Origin: Viscum album
Lineage: Eukaryota > Streptophyta > Magnoliopsida > Santalales > Viscaceae
NCBI GenBank assembly: GCA_963277665.1
Contig: OY728128.1
Location: forward strand, 1,350,992,356 to 1,351,056,355
DNA: 64,000 nt
Direction: 5' to 3'
Made by a program: the position numbers and the translations under genes. Below the pieces are notes generated by a model. It saw nothing but the letters and a program-made list of their open reading frames with translations, did not search any database and was not told where the DNA came from. Position 1 is the stretch's first letter. Each line of letters opens with the position of its first letter. Below, one piece after another: positions 10,184-22,700 of this stretch.

Positions 10184-13140
10184 GTAAGTACATACACCTA
10201 ATCCAAATATGGAATGGATGTATATTCCCGTTCCGGTCGCTAAAGTCACCAAACACATATTAGAAAATGTGAAGGGGCGGATGTAAATTCCTTCCCATAT
10301 CCTAGAAACTTTCAAGAATATCATAATGGTGAAAACAATAGTATTCAAGGTAAGAACACATAAATCTATCCCCATACCTAGGGTGGATCATCATCATGTC
10401 ACCCCAGAGCAGATATATACCTCTACTCCAGTCAAAGAGGGTCATGGGGAATACTTCCCCATATCATACAGACAACCAGATCGAGCATATACACCAACTC
10501 TGACTGAAGATAATTGTCCTATTCTGATGGCCACTCCAAAGTGGGAACATACACCTACCCATGATAACCACTTCTCTTATTAAGTGTCTCCAACTACATG
10601 TAATAAGGAATCCAAGAAGAAGCCTCATCAAACACAGTTGGAGAATCAAGATCCTATTTGTGATCTTTCTCCACTTAATGCTGGAGTTCATAAATCCCTC
10701 AAACATTTATATACTATAGCTCAAGATCCTACACTCCAGTTACCAAATTATGGGAGTAGTAGCAATAATTTTGAAGGGCCTTATCGAATTCTTCCTCATG
10801 AAGGATTTATTCATGACAATCCATTCAATCTTCTGAGCCTATATCTGGATGAGATCCATAAAAACCCTCCATGTGGCTAGAAGACCAAGGATAAATAGGG
10901 TATTTCCATTACTGTAATTCACCATGGTGGTCCTCCCCATGATGTCATTTGCTTTAAAAGTTATCTCCATAGTAGTGATTGACACTGTCAAGATAATTTT
11001 CCAACTGACAATGTAGTAACAAGAAATCCCTCTTATCTTGAGGAATTTTCAAACACAAGGCCAATCATGTCTGATTCCTTGTCACTGGTAGGTGAATAAT
11101 TTCTCAGTCGGAAGATAGACCAAGGCGATGATCATTCTACGAACTACCCCTGGGAAACTTTCCTTTCATTGTAATAGAGGAACTCTATCCCGATCTTGTC
11201 GAGTCTAATAAAGTGACAGGAAAATTCCAACTTTGGTCTGATCAAGTTGATAAAACTCTATAAAAAGATGAACAAGATATGTTTAATTTGAGGAAACAAC
11301 TAGCTAAGGGTGAAATACCAGTCATGTTTTGGCCTCTGGCCACCTCTCAATACAACATTACAGAGATGTTGGTTGGATATTGTATCCATGATATACACCT
11401 CAATATATGGAATAATATTCATCATATAAAATACAAAGTATTACCATATTAATAATATCAAAGTCATGTTAAGATAATAGATGGGTTTTAGCTCCAAATT
11501 GACATGGAATATCTCTTGGATTCCCAATATCTGTAGACCGAGAAGCAGCAGGGAGCCCTTCAATGTGCATGCCTCAATGCATTAATGAGGTTACGGTGAA
11601 TCATCACAGATCCCCTATCTATTTTTCATATTAGATGATGTAGTGCACATGAATCATTGCATTTCACTACACTATCCATTCAGCAAAGCCCTCCAAAAGT
11701 GGTCTCATGCAATGTTATTACCCCAGGATGGATACAAAAAACGAATTCTTTTCATGACTATATATGTGCTCAATAAGAATATGCTTTGACTGACTCTCAT
11801 TGAAGTCAGGCCCAAATAGAGCAACCTATTGAGATACTTTTTCAATAAGATTCTTAGAACATCGACCGGGCTTCCCATTTAGAAGATTTCATTCTTCAGA
11901 TTGCGAGAATGTGTAAAATAGCACAATGGTCATCCAAAAAATGTGATTTAAGTGAGTGATAAATAATTCACCCAACCAACATTCAAACCAGAATTCATAA
12001 AATCAGAAGAGAAGCTATGGTAATATCATCCATAGTAGTTCAGGAACAACACCAGCCCACATGGATGGGTCTTTTTAACCCAACTCTTGGGATTATCTAA
12101 CCAAGCCTAGAGGGTTACGAAGGAAGAACATGAATGGGCCTGGACCATATGGTTGGGGGAATTTTCACCCCAAAAACCCCCTCCTTAGTGGAAATCAATT
12201 TTTTACTGTTAGGTAAGAAGCTATAAAATGAATCCTCTCAGTTTATTCCATCCCATCAGTACCTTCACTTAGAACACATACAACTGAACTGTCAGGGGAT
12301 TCCCTCTAGGTTAATATTCATCAAACAGTTCCTAGAGATTCAACAAATAGGAGGAAAAAGTTTCATGTAGGATATAGAAGAATGATATATCACAAATATT
12401 CCAATAGAATTCCTATGATTCACTACACATATGGGAATGTCATTAATTCCATCACTTAAAATCCTTCAGAGCATGAGTCCAATTTAGGGGATTCAGAGGG
12501 AGAAGTTCCTATTCATGAGATGGACCACACCGAAATGAATGTAGAAGGTGTGCATACCTAAAACTAGAAGATTACACAAAATTTGGGTATCAACTCACAT
12601 AATCCAACTCTAACCCCTTAAAAGGAACATAATAGGGTAAAAGGTAATGGTCATACCATATCTCTCATTCCCCTTAAAGAAGACCAATCCCTTTATTTAG
12701 TGGAAATATTTTTTCAACAAGAGGGTGAAATGATAGAGTTTAAAAGACTCAATACATAGTTACTCCGAGGGAATCTTCCTACCAGATATGCTCAACAATC
12801 AAACCCTCAAATCACACTTCTAGTTGGCGCACCTCTATAAAGAGGGTTTTCCACAACAACTGAAGTAGACAGGGAACATATTCTCAATGTGGTACATAAA
12901 CCACCAATATATTTGGATTCCACAATAGTAGATGAAGAATTCACTCATTGGGTACACAAGAAAAACATGGACAGACACTTCCTTTCAGAACCACCCCTAT
13001 TGGCTACCCACAATAGATACCAGTAGTGCCACCAATAGTGGTCCTTCTAGTCTTCACACATTTTCAGGATCCAGTCACTACCCTTATTCAGGTCCCAACT
13101 TAGCCAGATATTCCTCAAATTCTTATGAACACCATTGAGT
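10184..13140 (+). pseudogene. Decayed coding region upstream of Tat gag, unknown product
   Basis: Higher GC than the flanks and several long readable stretches on the + strand, for example 10326-10880 (one stop) and 12932-13138. The composition is rich in Pro, His, Thr and Tyr. I recognise no domain. Tat elements such as Ogre carry an extra ORF or long N-terminal Gag region before gag, so this is probably that region. It begins directly at the end of the copia LTR, so copia either inserted into it or beside it. Confidence 0.45.
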
Positions 13141-13199
13141 CATTAACGACTCGATTGGAAGCTATGGAAGGATGACATGCACCGGTACAACTAGAAAAG

Positions 13200-13700
13200 A
13201 AGGCTTATCTCAAATGGGTGGATCAGACCCCTCCTACACCAAACTTTGGGAATCCTAAATTTCTAATTTTCCATGACTCATGAGATATAGAGCAGCACTT
13301 GATGCATTTCATCTCTCCCTGTGATCCCATAATGGGAATCCCTGAGCAACAACAAGTAGTGAAACTTAGATGCTTCGTTCAATCATTAAAGGGGCCAGTT
13401 TTTGTATGGTATATGAGTTTGTAGTCTCGATCGATCACTGGATGGGAAGATCTCCATCAAAAGTTCCTCTTCCATTTCAACTCAACCCTACAAAAGACTG
13501 CAATCTTTGATCTTACAAACTACAAGCAAAGGGATAATGAAAGAGTCTCAGATTTCATTACTCAATGAAAAGGATTGACTTACTCCTTGAACCTACCGCT
13601 CCCTCAAGAAGAAATTTTACCTATCTACATAACAAATATTAAATATCATTTGCACACACCATTGATCCCTTTGAAATAAATAGGAGGGTTTTGGAATCTA
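13200..13700 (+). pseudogene. gag: Tat-lineage gag (retrotransposon gag domain)
   Basis: Capsid protein. The order P-K-F, then Q-H-L-M-H-F (about 13294), C-D-P, the L-K-G-P-V-F-V-W-Y block (about 13387) and F-x-x-x-F-N-S with L-x-x-x-K-Q (13470-13530) is the standard plant gypsy gag pattern. Stops near 13281, 13422 and 13566 break the frame. It lies about 1.7 kb ahead of the protease. Confidence 0.75.
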
Positions 13701-15249
13701 GCTGCAGTTTCTCAATAGTTGGAAAACTCCATCATAGAGACCAAAGCCAAGTCTCGGATAATCCCATCAGCTCAGGGAAGGAGAACAGGAAAGGAAAAGG
13801 CTGTTATAGTTACACTTAAGAAATCCCCTGTACCCACTCCTACCTTAAAGGATACATAATACCATATTCCCCCACCTTATGAGTGTTAATATAAATGATT
13901 TATTCATCAATATTATCAAAGAGATCAAAATTGGATACAATTTGAGGAGTTTGAAGAACAAGGTCTATTCTTTTCGGAATAACCAAGTCCCCGACTACTT
14001 CATATTTGCTTTTGAAAACAACTTAGTCCATTTACTAAAGCCCAATGAGCCTAATAAAGAGGGTGATGAGGATATCCCAAAATATTGACCTTTATATCAA
14101 ATATAAGGGAATCCCATCTAGGAGTGTTTTGTTTTCAAGGACCTCCTATAAAAGTTGGTTGATTTTGGGCATGTGAAATTGAAAATTTCACCATCCCGGG
14201 TGGAATAAATTTATGTTACCAATCCATAGGAGGAAGGTGAGTGGGAAAAAGTAAAAATCAAGAATGAGTAAAATTTTAGTGATTGGATGGTCAGAAAAAC
14301 AACCAATCAGACTCATTACATTATATGAACATATTTGAAAAAACCAACTATGCCTCATGCCACTTTCGATACAGAAAATCTAACTTCATCAAAAGCCCCA
14401 TCCTCTGAAGTCCAATCTTCAAATAAGTGACATGGATGTAAGGATATGGAACAAAAAGAAGAATATGGGATTGTGTCAAGTCTAAAGTTTTCCTTGACCT
14501 TATAATATTTTATTCCGACCATCTCAAAAGCATGGGCACTGGAACGCCAAACGACACAACAAGAGTCAACCCCCAAGAAGAATCTTTATGATATGGGGAG
14601 TTGATCTTAAGTTATATTAATTTTATTCACTTAAAGGATCCCTAATTAAATGATGATTCTGATTATGAATCCTATTTCCCTACACTTGATTATGGAACTA
14701 GGGGAATAGGTTGTCAGGGTCGAGGATATAGGGGAAGATGTGGATGTGCTATGAGTAACTACTTTAACCAAACACCTTCTCGAACCGTCTACAGGGCCAA
14801 AACCCACACGAAAGATCTCTAATGATCTCGATAATAACAAGGGAGTTCTTTCTCCACACATGATAGGATTTTCACTGAAATTATTATCATGGAAGACCGA
14901 TTAGAGGTTATTATTCCACCTTCTCAATAGATAGGCACAACTAGCTATCCTAATCCACCAAGGACATGAAAACCTCAAGATCCTATCCCAAGGAACAACC
15001 CATCCACATTAGAAACATCATCTCATAAGGTGCCTAAAAAAGATAATCTTTACTCCAGGAAACATAGACCTCTGGATCAAAAGTATGATGTTTTGAAAAA
15101 ACTAGCCCAAGTGACAGATAAGTTATCATTCCTGGATGCTATGATTCTATCAAAAAACCTCCGAGAGCACTCATTAAAGAATTTACAAGACCTCAGTAAT
15201 ATGAAGTTGAGGTCACTGCTGCTGAAGTATAATGTGTGGATAATGATCC
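13701..15249 (+). pseudogene. Gag-protease linker, decayed
   Basis: Only short open stretches remain (for example 13879-14088 and 15030-15254). No zinc knuckle was recognised. Base composition stays coding-like compared with the LTRs. Probably the nucleocapsid and linker of the Tat polyprotein; this is inferred from position only. Confidence 0.4.
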
Positions 15250-15650
15250 TGTAGAATTCCATGTGTTCATTTCCTTCACTGACTAAGATGAGGATGTTGT
15301 TATACAAGGACATGTCAGAGACTTGTATATATCTGACATGTTAAATGACATTTATGTCTGATGAGTATTCATTGATAATGGATCGGGAGTCAACCTCATC
15401 CTAGTTTGGAAAATTCATCAACTTGGTCTCAATGAATATCATTTGTATCCCTCCACTCTGATGTTATAGGGTTATGACAAGAATGAGAAAGAACCTCTCG
15501 GTGAGATTACCCTCAGGACTCAATTTAGAGATCTTGTTCCAGACTCAGGGTTAATGGGTGTCAATATCTCAAATATTCTCTCAATGGTAAAATTGGGACA
15601 TTATATGGTAACAAGGCCCCGTTAAAATCTTAAAAAACACAATACATTGA
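15250..15650 (+). pseudogene. pol: Tat aspartic protease
   Basis: Polyprotein-processing protease. The active-site block reads F-I-D-N-G-S-G-V-N-L-I, with the Asp codon at 15374-15376; the family norm is V-D-x-G-S-S-x-N-I-L. An upstream strand with V-x-I-x-G (about 15300) fits. Stops just before the motif show decay. It lies between gag and RT, as expected. Confidence 0.75.
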
Positions 15651-16429
15651 TGCAATGTTATATCACAATGAAGGGAAGTAATCAATGGCTAATAATGCTA
15701 CTCAGATCAATGTCCCAAATGGCTTAGAGATAATCCTAGCTAACCCTTTCAGGTAGCTTGGTGTAGATTACATGATACCTATTAATCAAATTGAAGGGGT
15801 AGTATAGAATTAAAATTTTCATTCAGTGAATTCCATAATGTCAGTCATGATAGTTAGGCCCAACAACACTGAATAAGTTATCAACTTTCTGGATAATAAG
15901 GAAAGTTTGAATTAAAATGTCTTTATTCCATCCCCTAAGATTCAATGAATCTTGATTCTATCATCCGAATTAGAAGAAGCTATCCTGAATACATGATGTG
16001 GTGAATAGAATAATTCTCAGTCCCTTGTTTTCCCTTCTGGACTCCAAGAAAGATTCATGACAATAAGTGAGCCTGAAATGATTGCATCATCCTTCAGATG
16101 TCCGAATGATGACTCCCCTCTCCCTTCCAAGAAACTTGTTTTATCATATCCTCCACAAGAAGAATAAAAAATAGTGAAGTATGAGGAAGAGGAAGAGGAA
16201 GAGGAAGAAGAAGAAGATCACAGGGATGCCCCTTCATCATTTAAAGAAGGAATATTCACCATCATGGATGAACTTAAAGAAATAAATCTGTGTTCAGATG
16301 ACGATACACTACCCACTCTAATTAGTGAAGAATTGACTCCCAAAGAACAAGATGAATACACCACATTCCTAGAGAATCACTAGGATGTGTTTTCCTAGAA
16401 TTAAATAGATATTCTTGGACTTGACCCAA
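15651..16429 (+). pseudogene. Protease-RT linker with acidic run
   Basis: An open stretch at 16174-16383 begins with an uninterrupted run of Glu residues from GAAGAG repeats, then D/E-rich sequence ending in an L-T-P-K-E-Q-D-E-Y-T block. Tat polyproteins have an acidic linker and a similar segment just before RT. No enzyme motif is visible. Confidence 0.5.
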
Positions 16430-17140
16430 GGTAGACACCCATCATTTGGGCTTTTTAGAAGATCATCAGAGATGCAAGAAATCATCCAGGAGGACACACC
16501 TGACTCACGCCTCCAAAATCGTGGTTGAAGTGGACAAACTCATCAAGTATGACTTCTTCTGAGAGGTACAATACCAGAAGTTTCTATCTAACATTGTTCC
16601 TACTAAAAATAAGAATAATAAAATTAGACTTTTCATTTATTTCAAATATCTCAATCAGCATTTTCCAAAATTTGACTTCCCAATTTAAATTAGAGAAATA
16701 CTAATTTATGAAACAACTAGCTACCAAGAAATTTATTTCAGGGATGGATATTCTAGGTACAATAAAATTTAGATAGATCTAGAAGATGAAGAACCCACAA
16801 CCTTCAGAGCACCTCAAAGTGTATTTTGTTATCGATAATTCCCTTTGGATTAAAGAACACTAGTACTACATACAAATTTTCTATGAATAACATATTAAAA
16901 CCCTTCTTGAGAAAGTTTTTTTTGAATGATACATTAATTATTTAGAGGTCAAATACCAAAAATTGTCTTTTCACCTATCTGAACTAGAAACCATCTTTTG
17001 TAATCTTTGACAACATAACCTGAAGATGAACCCAATGAAATGTGATTTTAGGGTAACCCCAAGAAATTTTCCTGGATTTGTTGTATGTCCTCATGGAATA
17101 AAATTTGATCATAAGAAGACTAAATATATCCTTGGTATGT
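16430..17140 (+). pseudogene. pol: Tat reverse transcriptase
   Basis: Readable family blocks in order: E-V-Q-Y-x-K-x-L-x-N-I-V-P (about 16566), K-I-R plus the Y-L-N-Q block (about 16618-16660), D-G-Y-S-R-Y-N (about 16745), T-F-R-A-P (about 16800) and P-F-G-L-K-N (about 16840, shifted frame). The catalytic Y/F-x-D-D box is not recognisable where expected (about 16930). Several frameshifts and stops make it clearly dead. Confidence 0.75.
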
Positions 17141-17770
17141 CACCTCCTTGAAACTTGAAATATTTGAGAGGAATTCAAAGAAAACTTGGCTTATATTTGA
17201 TGCTTCATAGCCAACCTCACAAGAAATTGTTTACCCTTCACCAAATTGATGAAGAAGGGGGTAACATAATTGTGGACCAATGACTTCCATGAATCATTTG
17301 ATTCTATTAATAAATACCTCATGAGAACACTTATATTGATGCCACATGTTTAAGGAAATCCACTCATTTTGTACATGACATCGTTGGAGCGATCACTAGG
17401 TTCTTTCTTTGCACAAAAGAATGATGTCAGGAATGAAAACAACCTTTAATATCTTAGTCAAACCATGCTCAATGTAGAGACTTGATATTCAGATATTGAG
17501 AAAAGATACCAAGAATTAATCTTTTCAGTTTGGAAGTTGAGGCACTACCTGCAACACCATTAAATCCATTTGGTCTCTTGAAATAACCTGCTCAAATTTA
17601 TCCTCAGTCGTCCTATGCTCACAGGGCGCCTGTTAAGGTGGGAAGTTATCCTGCAATAGTTTGATTTAAAGCTTGTGCCCTAGAAAATAGTGAAAGGCCA
17701 AGACTTATTTGAATTCCTCACTGAGTACCCATATGTACATGAGATATAATTGAATACCGAACTACCTAAT
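17141..17770 (+). pseudogene. pol: Tat first RNase H domain
   Basis: The C-terminal block is clear: R-P-M-L-T-G-R-L-L-R-W-E at about 17609, then F-D-L-K-L-V-P (about 17661) and K-G-Q-D-L-F-E-F-L (about 17697), which match the end of the gypsy RNase H followed by the 'G-Q-A-L-A-D-F-L' box. Stops interrupt each block. Confidence 0.75.
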
Positions 17771-17799
17771 GAATAAATATTCTCTATTCAGGATAGCCC

Positions 17800-17923
17800 C
17801 TAAACATTGGAGATGTATTTTGATGGTGCTTCAAGAAGTCCAATGGGGAAGAGAATGGAAGACCCTAATCTTAACAAATTTAGGTTGCGAGTTGTGCTTA
17901 TCTCCCGAGAAAAGGCATTATTA
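17800..17923 (+). pseudogene. pol: Tat second (archaeal-type) RNase H, 5' half
   Basis: F-D-G-A-S-R with catalytic Asp at 17822-17824 is the start motif of the archaeal-type RNase H found only in Tat-lineage gypsy elements. The domain stops at 17923, where the chromovirus begins, and continues in the same frame at 28498. Confidence 0.85.
17917..17923. repeat. Target-site duplication, left of chromovirus
   Basis: ATTATTA, identical to 28498-28504. Gypsy integrases usually duplicate 5 bp; the 7-nt match may include 2 chance bases in this AT-rich site. The duplicate falls inside the RNase H codons. Confidence 0.8.
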
Positions 17924-19135
17924 TGGCATCCCACCTTTTATTACATAACTTTTCATTACATTTTACAAACATAGAATCTTTAAGGTCTAGTTTCTTGGAA
18001 AACAGGAAGATAAAACATGAAAACATAAAACATTATTCTAATCCACTTGTAGGGATTCATAATAAGTTCTTCCTAAGTATAATTATTGCATCTTATAACC
18101 TGGATACATTCATCAAAGGAAAGGGTGAGCAGAATGCCTAGTAAGGAAAGAAAGAGAATAATTTTACTTGTGAAATCAATACGAACTTGATAAAAAACAT
18201 AAAGATATGTGAAAGGAAAGTATAATCATATCATAATTAAAAAAACTTAAACCATAACATGAATATTTGGCTACAAAATTTAATTTATGCATTCATGAAC
18301 ACCTCACCAAGGTTCATCCCCAAGGTGTCATAAAAATTACCAATGTTATTCACCACGGTATCATGAAACTTGTCATCACTCGAGATTAAATTCTATACCC
18401 AATGCATTGGAGTGCTATCAGGGATCACCCTTAATATTTTTTTTATATTCATGTGATCTACATATATCATAATCAAACATTTTATAAATAACCTATAGAG
18501 AGTAATAGTAATGGTTTTCACTTCAAAATCGTGATGTTTTAAAAGTGCTTAGAAACATGATCGTTATGTCATTTATAACCCTTGGAAAAGGAAAGAGGGT
18601 TTCATGTATGTCGATTCCAGAATAAAATAGATCAATTTTATCTCTGGATGAATACATATATAAATGAAAATATATTTGGGTATTCAGATAAATAAAATAA
18701 TATAATTTCTTGAGAAAAAGAGAGATATATTTTGAGATAAGATTTCTGCAACATAATGACTATATAACATGGTTTTAGAAAACAATAAAAAGAGAGGGGG
18801 AAAGGGTCTCACATAAATAAATGAATCATTTATAGTATAAGTACAGAATAAAAAGAAATAATATCACGGTGTGGAATGACACACCACATGAAAAGGAAAC
18901 TTGAAGGAAAAAAGAAAATGCGATTTCTTTTACAAAAAATCGACAGCATAACGACGTCGCTTATAATTCCAAAAAATAAGTTTATGAAAGCAAAAAAGGG
19001 TCTCTCATAAATTGGAAATGAAATGGAAAGTAATAAAGATATATGATAACATACCCCCACATAATGAAATGGAAACTAGAAGACATAACATAAAGTAAGT
19101 CATGACTTAAAAGAAAAGGGTGAAAGGTTCCCTTA

Positions 19136-19507
19136 CCTTGAAGAGTAACTTCAAAAGCTTGAAGGTTGGGAACTTGGAGGGATTGAGGGTACCTTGGGAG
19201 GACTCATTGGGAGGTAAAAATACTAGAACAAAGTTTAGGAGGATTTTTGAATGAAATTAATGATGGAATGGCTTGGTTTTTATAAGGAAAAAGAGGGAAT
19301 ATTTAATTAATTTCCAAGGGACACCTCATCGGTGGTATTTTCAAAACCATGGGCTTTCCCATGGTATTTTCCCATGGTATTGCCAAATTGGGACACCGAA
19401 TAACATATCTTACTATTAAAAAGTCGAACATATTCATTACATCATGATTACATCATCAATGGTGTCATTAAGCACCCGAAACTCAAAAACTGTATTTTTA
19501 CTATTCA
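19136..19507 (-). promoter_or_regulatory. LTR promoter module of chromovirus (3' LTR copy)
   Basis: Reading on the minus strand: TGAATAGT (19500-19507), two TGATGTAAT units in an 11-bp direct repeat (19436-19457), TATAAAAA (19277-19284) and AAGGTAAGG, a good splice donor with GT at 19135-19136. In the other LTR the same items are at 27279-27286, 27216-27238, TATAAATA 27070-27077 and GT 26928-26929; TATA to donor is 141 nt in both. Confidence 0.6.
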
Positions 19508-20238
19508 CCGAAAATTCAACTGTTTCAGAAAAATTCAAAAAATTTACCCTAACCTAATATCAATTCTATGAATTCAAAAATAAACTCCATTTTATGAAAA
19601 TAATTTTTTAAGTATTTTTAATTTTAATTTTAAATAAAATCATTAATTATTCAAAAAAAACAACTCTAAAACTATAACTTATTTTATAACACCTTAAAAA
19701 AGTAATCAAGGTCCCATAAAATTATCGTATAACCATAAAACAATAAAGTAACAATTTATGATTAAATTTTATGAAAATAATTTTTTATTTTAAATTATTA
19801 AATTAATTATAAAATTGTAAATAAAATATTTATGACCTAAAAAAATAAATAAACTTATACTATGATCATTTTTTCACTTTTAAGATCTCTAAATTGTATT
19901 TATACATTCATGGGTGAAGTTTCTATTTTTTTGGCCTATTTACTGTTAATTACTATTCATAAGGGTATGTTACTATTCATAATTTACTATTCACTAAAAA
20001 ATAAGTTGATCTTATTAGACTCTAAATTTATTACTGACCACAACTGTACAAGACCTTTTTTTGAAAATCATTTCACATTATTAATTATTTAAAGTTTACA
20101 TGAATATTTTAAAATACCATTTTTCCAAAAATCATCAATAATATTCATCCTATATTTATTCGGGCATTTGAAAATATTTTTTTTTACCATAATAAGAAAT
20201 TAACAATTTTATTTATACCAAGTGATTACAAAAAGTAT

Positions 20239-20508
20239 CTAAGGCCTTGTTACATATCCCCTTATAACACCTGCATAGGACCTAAGTGTAATGTGTGCTA
20301 TGGTGATAGAATCTTGGGGCTGCTTAGAAAACATTATCAGAGTGGTGATTTCTATCAACTTGAACTTCTCCCTTAGGTGATTCTGTTCAAGATTCACATT
20401 TTGAAGCTCAGATTGGGCTTGGTCCAGAGCAAAGCCCAGTGATTCTACCTCCTTTCCAAGCTCTGACAGAAGGGCTTCGTACGACCCGAGTCTACTGGAT
20501 GTGGCCAT
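20239..20508 (-). CDS. LTR-encoded 89-residue protein, unknown function
   Basis: Open from ATG to stop (270 nt) inside the U3 part of the chromovirus LTR, 224 nt from the LTR start. It is visibly richer in GC than the surrounding LTR. The product begins MATSSRLGSYEA, then has a predicted helical, coiled-coil-like stretch rich in Leu, Glu and Gln (residues 12-50), then T-L-R-S-Y-A-G-V-I-R-G-Y near the end. The other LTR copy keeps the same length with no indels and one stop (codon 53). A TATA box lies 39 nt before the ATG in both. I recognise no family. It could be a captured host fragment. Translation is not shown. Confidence 0.5.
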   Translation of the reverse strand: MATSSRLGSYEALLSELGKEVESLGFALDQAQSELQNVNLEQNHLREKFKLIEITTLIMFSKQPQDSITIAHITLRSYAGVIRGYVTRP

Positions 20509-20546
20509 AAACTCTTATTTCTATGTTAATCAACCAAGATCACTTA

Positions 20547-20554
20547 TATTTATA
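20547..20554 (-). promoter_or_regulatory. TATA box upstream of the LTR-encoded ORF
   Basis: Minus-strand TATAAATA within TTTATAAATATAAGTG, 39 nt from the ATG at 20508. The other LTR has TTTATAAATACAAGTG at the same distance. It is separate from the main LTR TATA box, which lies about 1.27 kb further downstream. Confidence 0.5.
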
Positions 20555-20732
20555 AACAATAATTTTAACATTAAGAGTTTAGTTTCCAACGGTCATATTG
20601 ATCAACGGTCATATAACAGTCGACACCCAACGATATCACTTCATTAATTAAAAGATATCGTTTGGAGAGTATAAAATGAAATAACACACAAATTTAGGAA
20701 AACAATATTATTCAAAAGTTCGAGTCATTACA

Positions 20733-20745
20733 TTCTTCCCCCCTT
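20733..20745 (-). other. Polypurine tract of chromovirus
   Basis: Minus strand AAGGGGGGAAGAA directly before the LTR start TGTAATGACTC. This is the plus-strand primer and fixes the LTR boundary. Confidence 0.9.
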
Positions 20746-22200
20746 AAGAAATTTCATTCCCGAAATTTTAACTCATACCCTAAGAAGAGAAAAGGTGTGG
20801 GTACTTCTGCCTCATAAACTTCTCTGGTTCCCACTTGGCTTATTTTCATTTGTGGTTCCTCTATAACACCTTAACAATGTGGGTAGTATTGTTTCATAGA
20901 ACCTTGTCTCTATGATCCAAGATCTCCACCGGCTTCTCCTCATAAGAGATTTCATGTTCCAGTTGTACCACCTCTAGATTTAGTACATGTTAAAGGTCAG
21001 GTATATACTTCCTCAAGAGGGATATGTGGAAGAAATCATGAACTTGTGCTAGATTTGGAGGAAGTGCAAGCTGATAGGCCACTTCTCCTACACGATCAAG
21101 GGTTTCATAGGAGCCAATGTACCTAGGTACGAGCTTCCCTTTCTTACCAAACTTCATGACTCTCTTCCAAGTTGAAATTTAAAGAAAAACCATGTCACCG
21201 ACATCAAACTCAAAGTCCCTTCAACGGTTGTCGACATAGCTCTTTTACCGACTCTGAGCACCCTAAATGTGTTGCTGGATGGAAGATACCTTTTCTGTCA
21301 TCTCTTGCACAAGATATGGCCCAAGAAGCTTTTTCTCACTAGATTTATGCCAACAAGTATAATTTATACATTTCTTACCATATAGAGTTTCATAGGGTTC
21401 CATTTGAATGCTCAAGTAGAAGCTATTGTTGTAAGAGAAACTAAAGGGAGATGTTGATACCATCCACCTTTAAATTCCATTAAGCATGTTCTCAGAATAT
21501 CCTCAAGTGTTTGAATAGTCCTTTTAGATTGGCCATCAGTTTGGGGGTGATAGGCCGTAATGAAATTCATTTCAGTGCTCAAAGAATGTTCAAGACTTCT
21601 CCATAATTTTTATGTGAACCTTGGATCATGATCATATACGATAGAAATTGGAACTCCCTGCAGCCTTACCACTTCCTTCACATAAATCTTGGCAATTTGA
21701 TCAAGAGAGATATATTCCCGAATGGAGATAAATTGGACAGTCTAGGTGAGATGGTCCACAATATCCCATATCACATTTTTTCCTTTGGAAGTTCTCAGGA
21801 GACCAATGATGAAGTCCATAGTGATATTGTCCCACTTCCATGTTGGTATGGGTAGTGGTTGCAATACCCCTTTCAGAATTTTTCACTCTTCCTTCACCTG
21901 CTAACATACCAGGCACCTTGAAGTATAGTAAATAATCTCCCTTTTCATATTATCCCACCAATAATGATCACGAAGGTCTCTATACATTTTTGTGCTTCTA
22001 GGATGTATAGAGAAAGTAGATCTATGAGATTCATCCACCTGATCCTTCTTTATTTCTGAAATAGATGGAACATATAGTCTTGTACAAAATTTCAGTACAC
22101 CTTCTTAATCAATATTGAACTCAAGAAACTTTCTATCCTTTATAGCCTCAAACTTCTTCTGTAAAAAAGGATCTTCTTTCTGATATTTCTTGATATTCTC
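20746..22200 (-). pseudogene. pol: Chromovirus integrase with chromodomain-like C-terminus
   Basis: Integrase region after RNase H. Visible blocks: M-E-P-Y-E-T-L-Y-G-K-K (about 21403 to 21371, the usual 'P-F-E-A-L-Y-G-R' core end), R-Y-I-G-S-Y-E-T-L (about 21123), V-A-Y-Q-L-A-L-P (about 21083), V-H-D-F-F-H-I-S-L-L-R-K-Y (about 21046), and W-E-P-E-K-F (about 20834) of the chromodomain-like tail. The tail is thought to bind modified histone H3 and guide insertion. The catalytic D-D-E residues are scrambled by frameshifts. Confidence 0.82.
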
Positions 22201-22206
22201 TAGTAA

Positions 22207-22700
22207 TTATGGTTGAGAAATCATTTGGGTTAGGGTTGATGATGTCCCTTCCCTTATAATTCCCATGTCTAGCTTTACTAGGTCATTGATCAAAGGATCT
22301 ATTTGAATCCTCATCATGGAAAGAACAACTAGTTCTTTCCTGCTTAATGCATCAACGAATTTGTTTGCTCTTCCTAGATGATAATGAATTGAAAAATCAT
22401 AGTCTTTGAGTAGTTCCAACCATCTCCTCTGTCTCATGTTCAATTCCTTTTGTGTGAAAATATACTTCAAAGCTTGGTGGTCTGTGTATATATCACATTT
22501 CTCCCCATAAAGATAGTGCCTCCATATATTTAGAGTAAAAACGACCATAACTAGCTCCAGATCATGTGTAAGATAGTTCTGCTCATGAGTCTTTGACTAT
22601 CGAGATGCATAATCAATGAATTTTTCATTTTTCATGAGGACACACCCAATCTCTTTTAGATATGAATCACTAAAAATAACAAATACTTCTCCACTCGAGG
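22207..22700 (-). pseudogene. pol: Chromovirus RNase H
   Basis: Open across 22207-22548 and readable upstream with stops. Blocks: [13 protein letters not shown], then [10 protein letters not shown] (catalytic Asp), R-Q-R-R-W-L-E-L-L, and D-Y-D-F-S-I-H-Y with A-D/V-D-A-L-S-R-K. This is the gypsy RNase H with its typical end. It follows RT without a gap. Confidence 0.92.

Larger units (their letters stand above)
17924..20732 (-). repeat. 3' LTR of chromovirus
   Basis: 2.81 kb, matching 25727-28497 along its whole length. In element orientation it runs from TGTAATGACTC (20732) to the end at 17924. It contains an 89-residue ORF near its 5' end (20239-20508), a promoter module (19277-19507) and a splice-donor-like site at 19136. 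Confidence 0.93.

Noticed and set aside
10136..10375. Minus-strand ORF crossing the copia LTR end
   Set aside because: It spans the junction of two unrelated elements, so it cannot be an ancestral gene.
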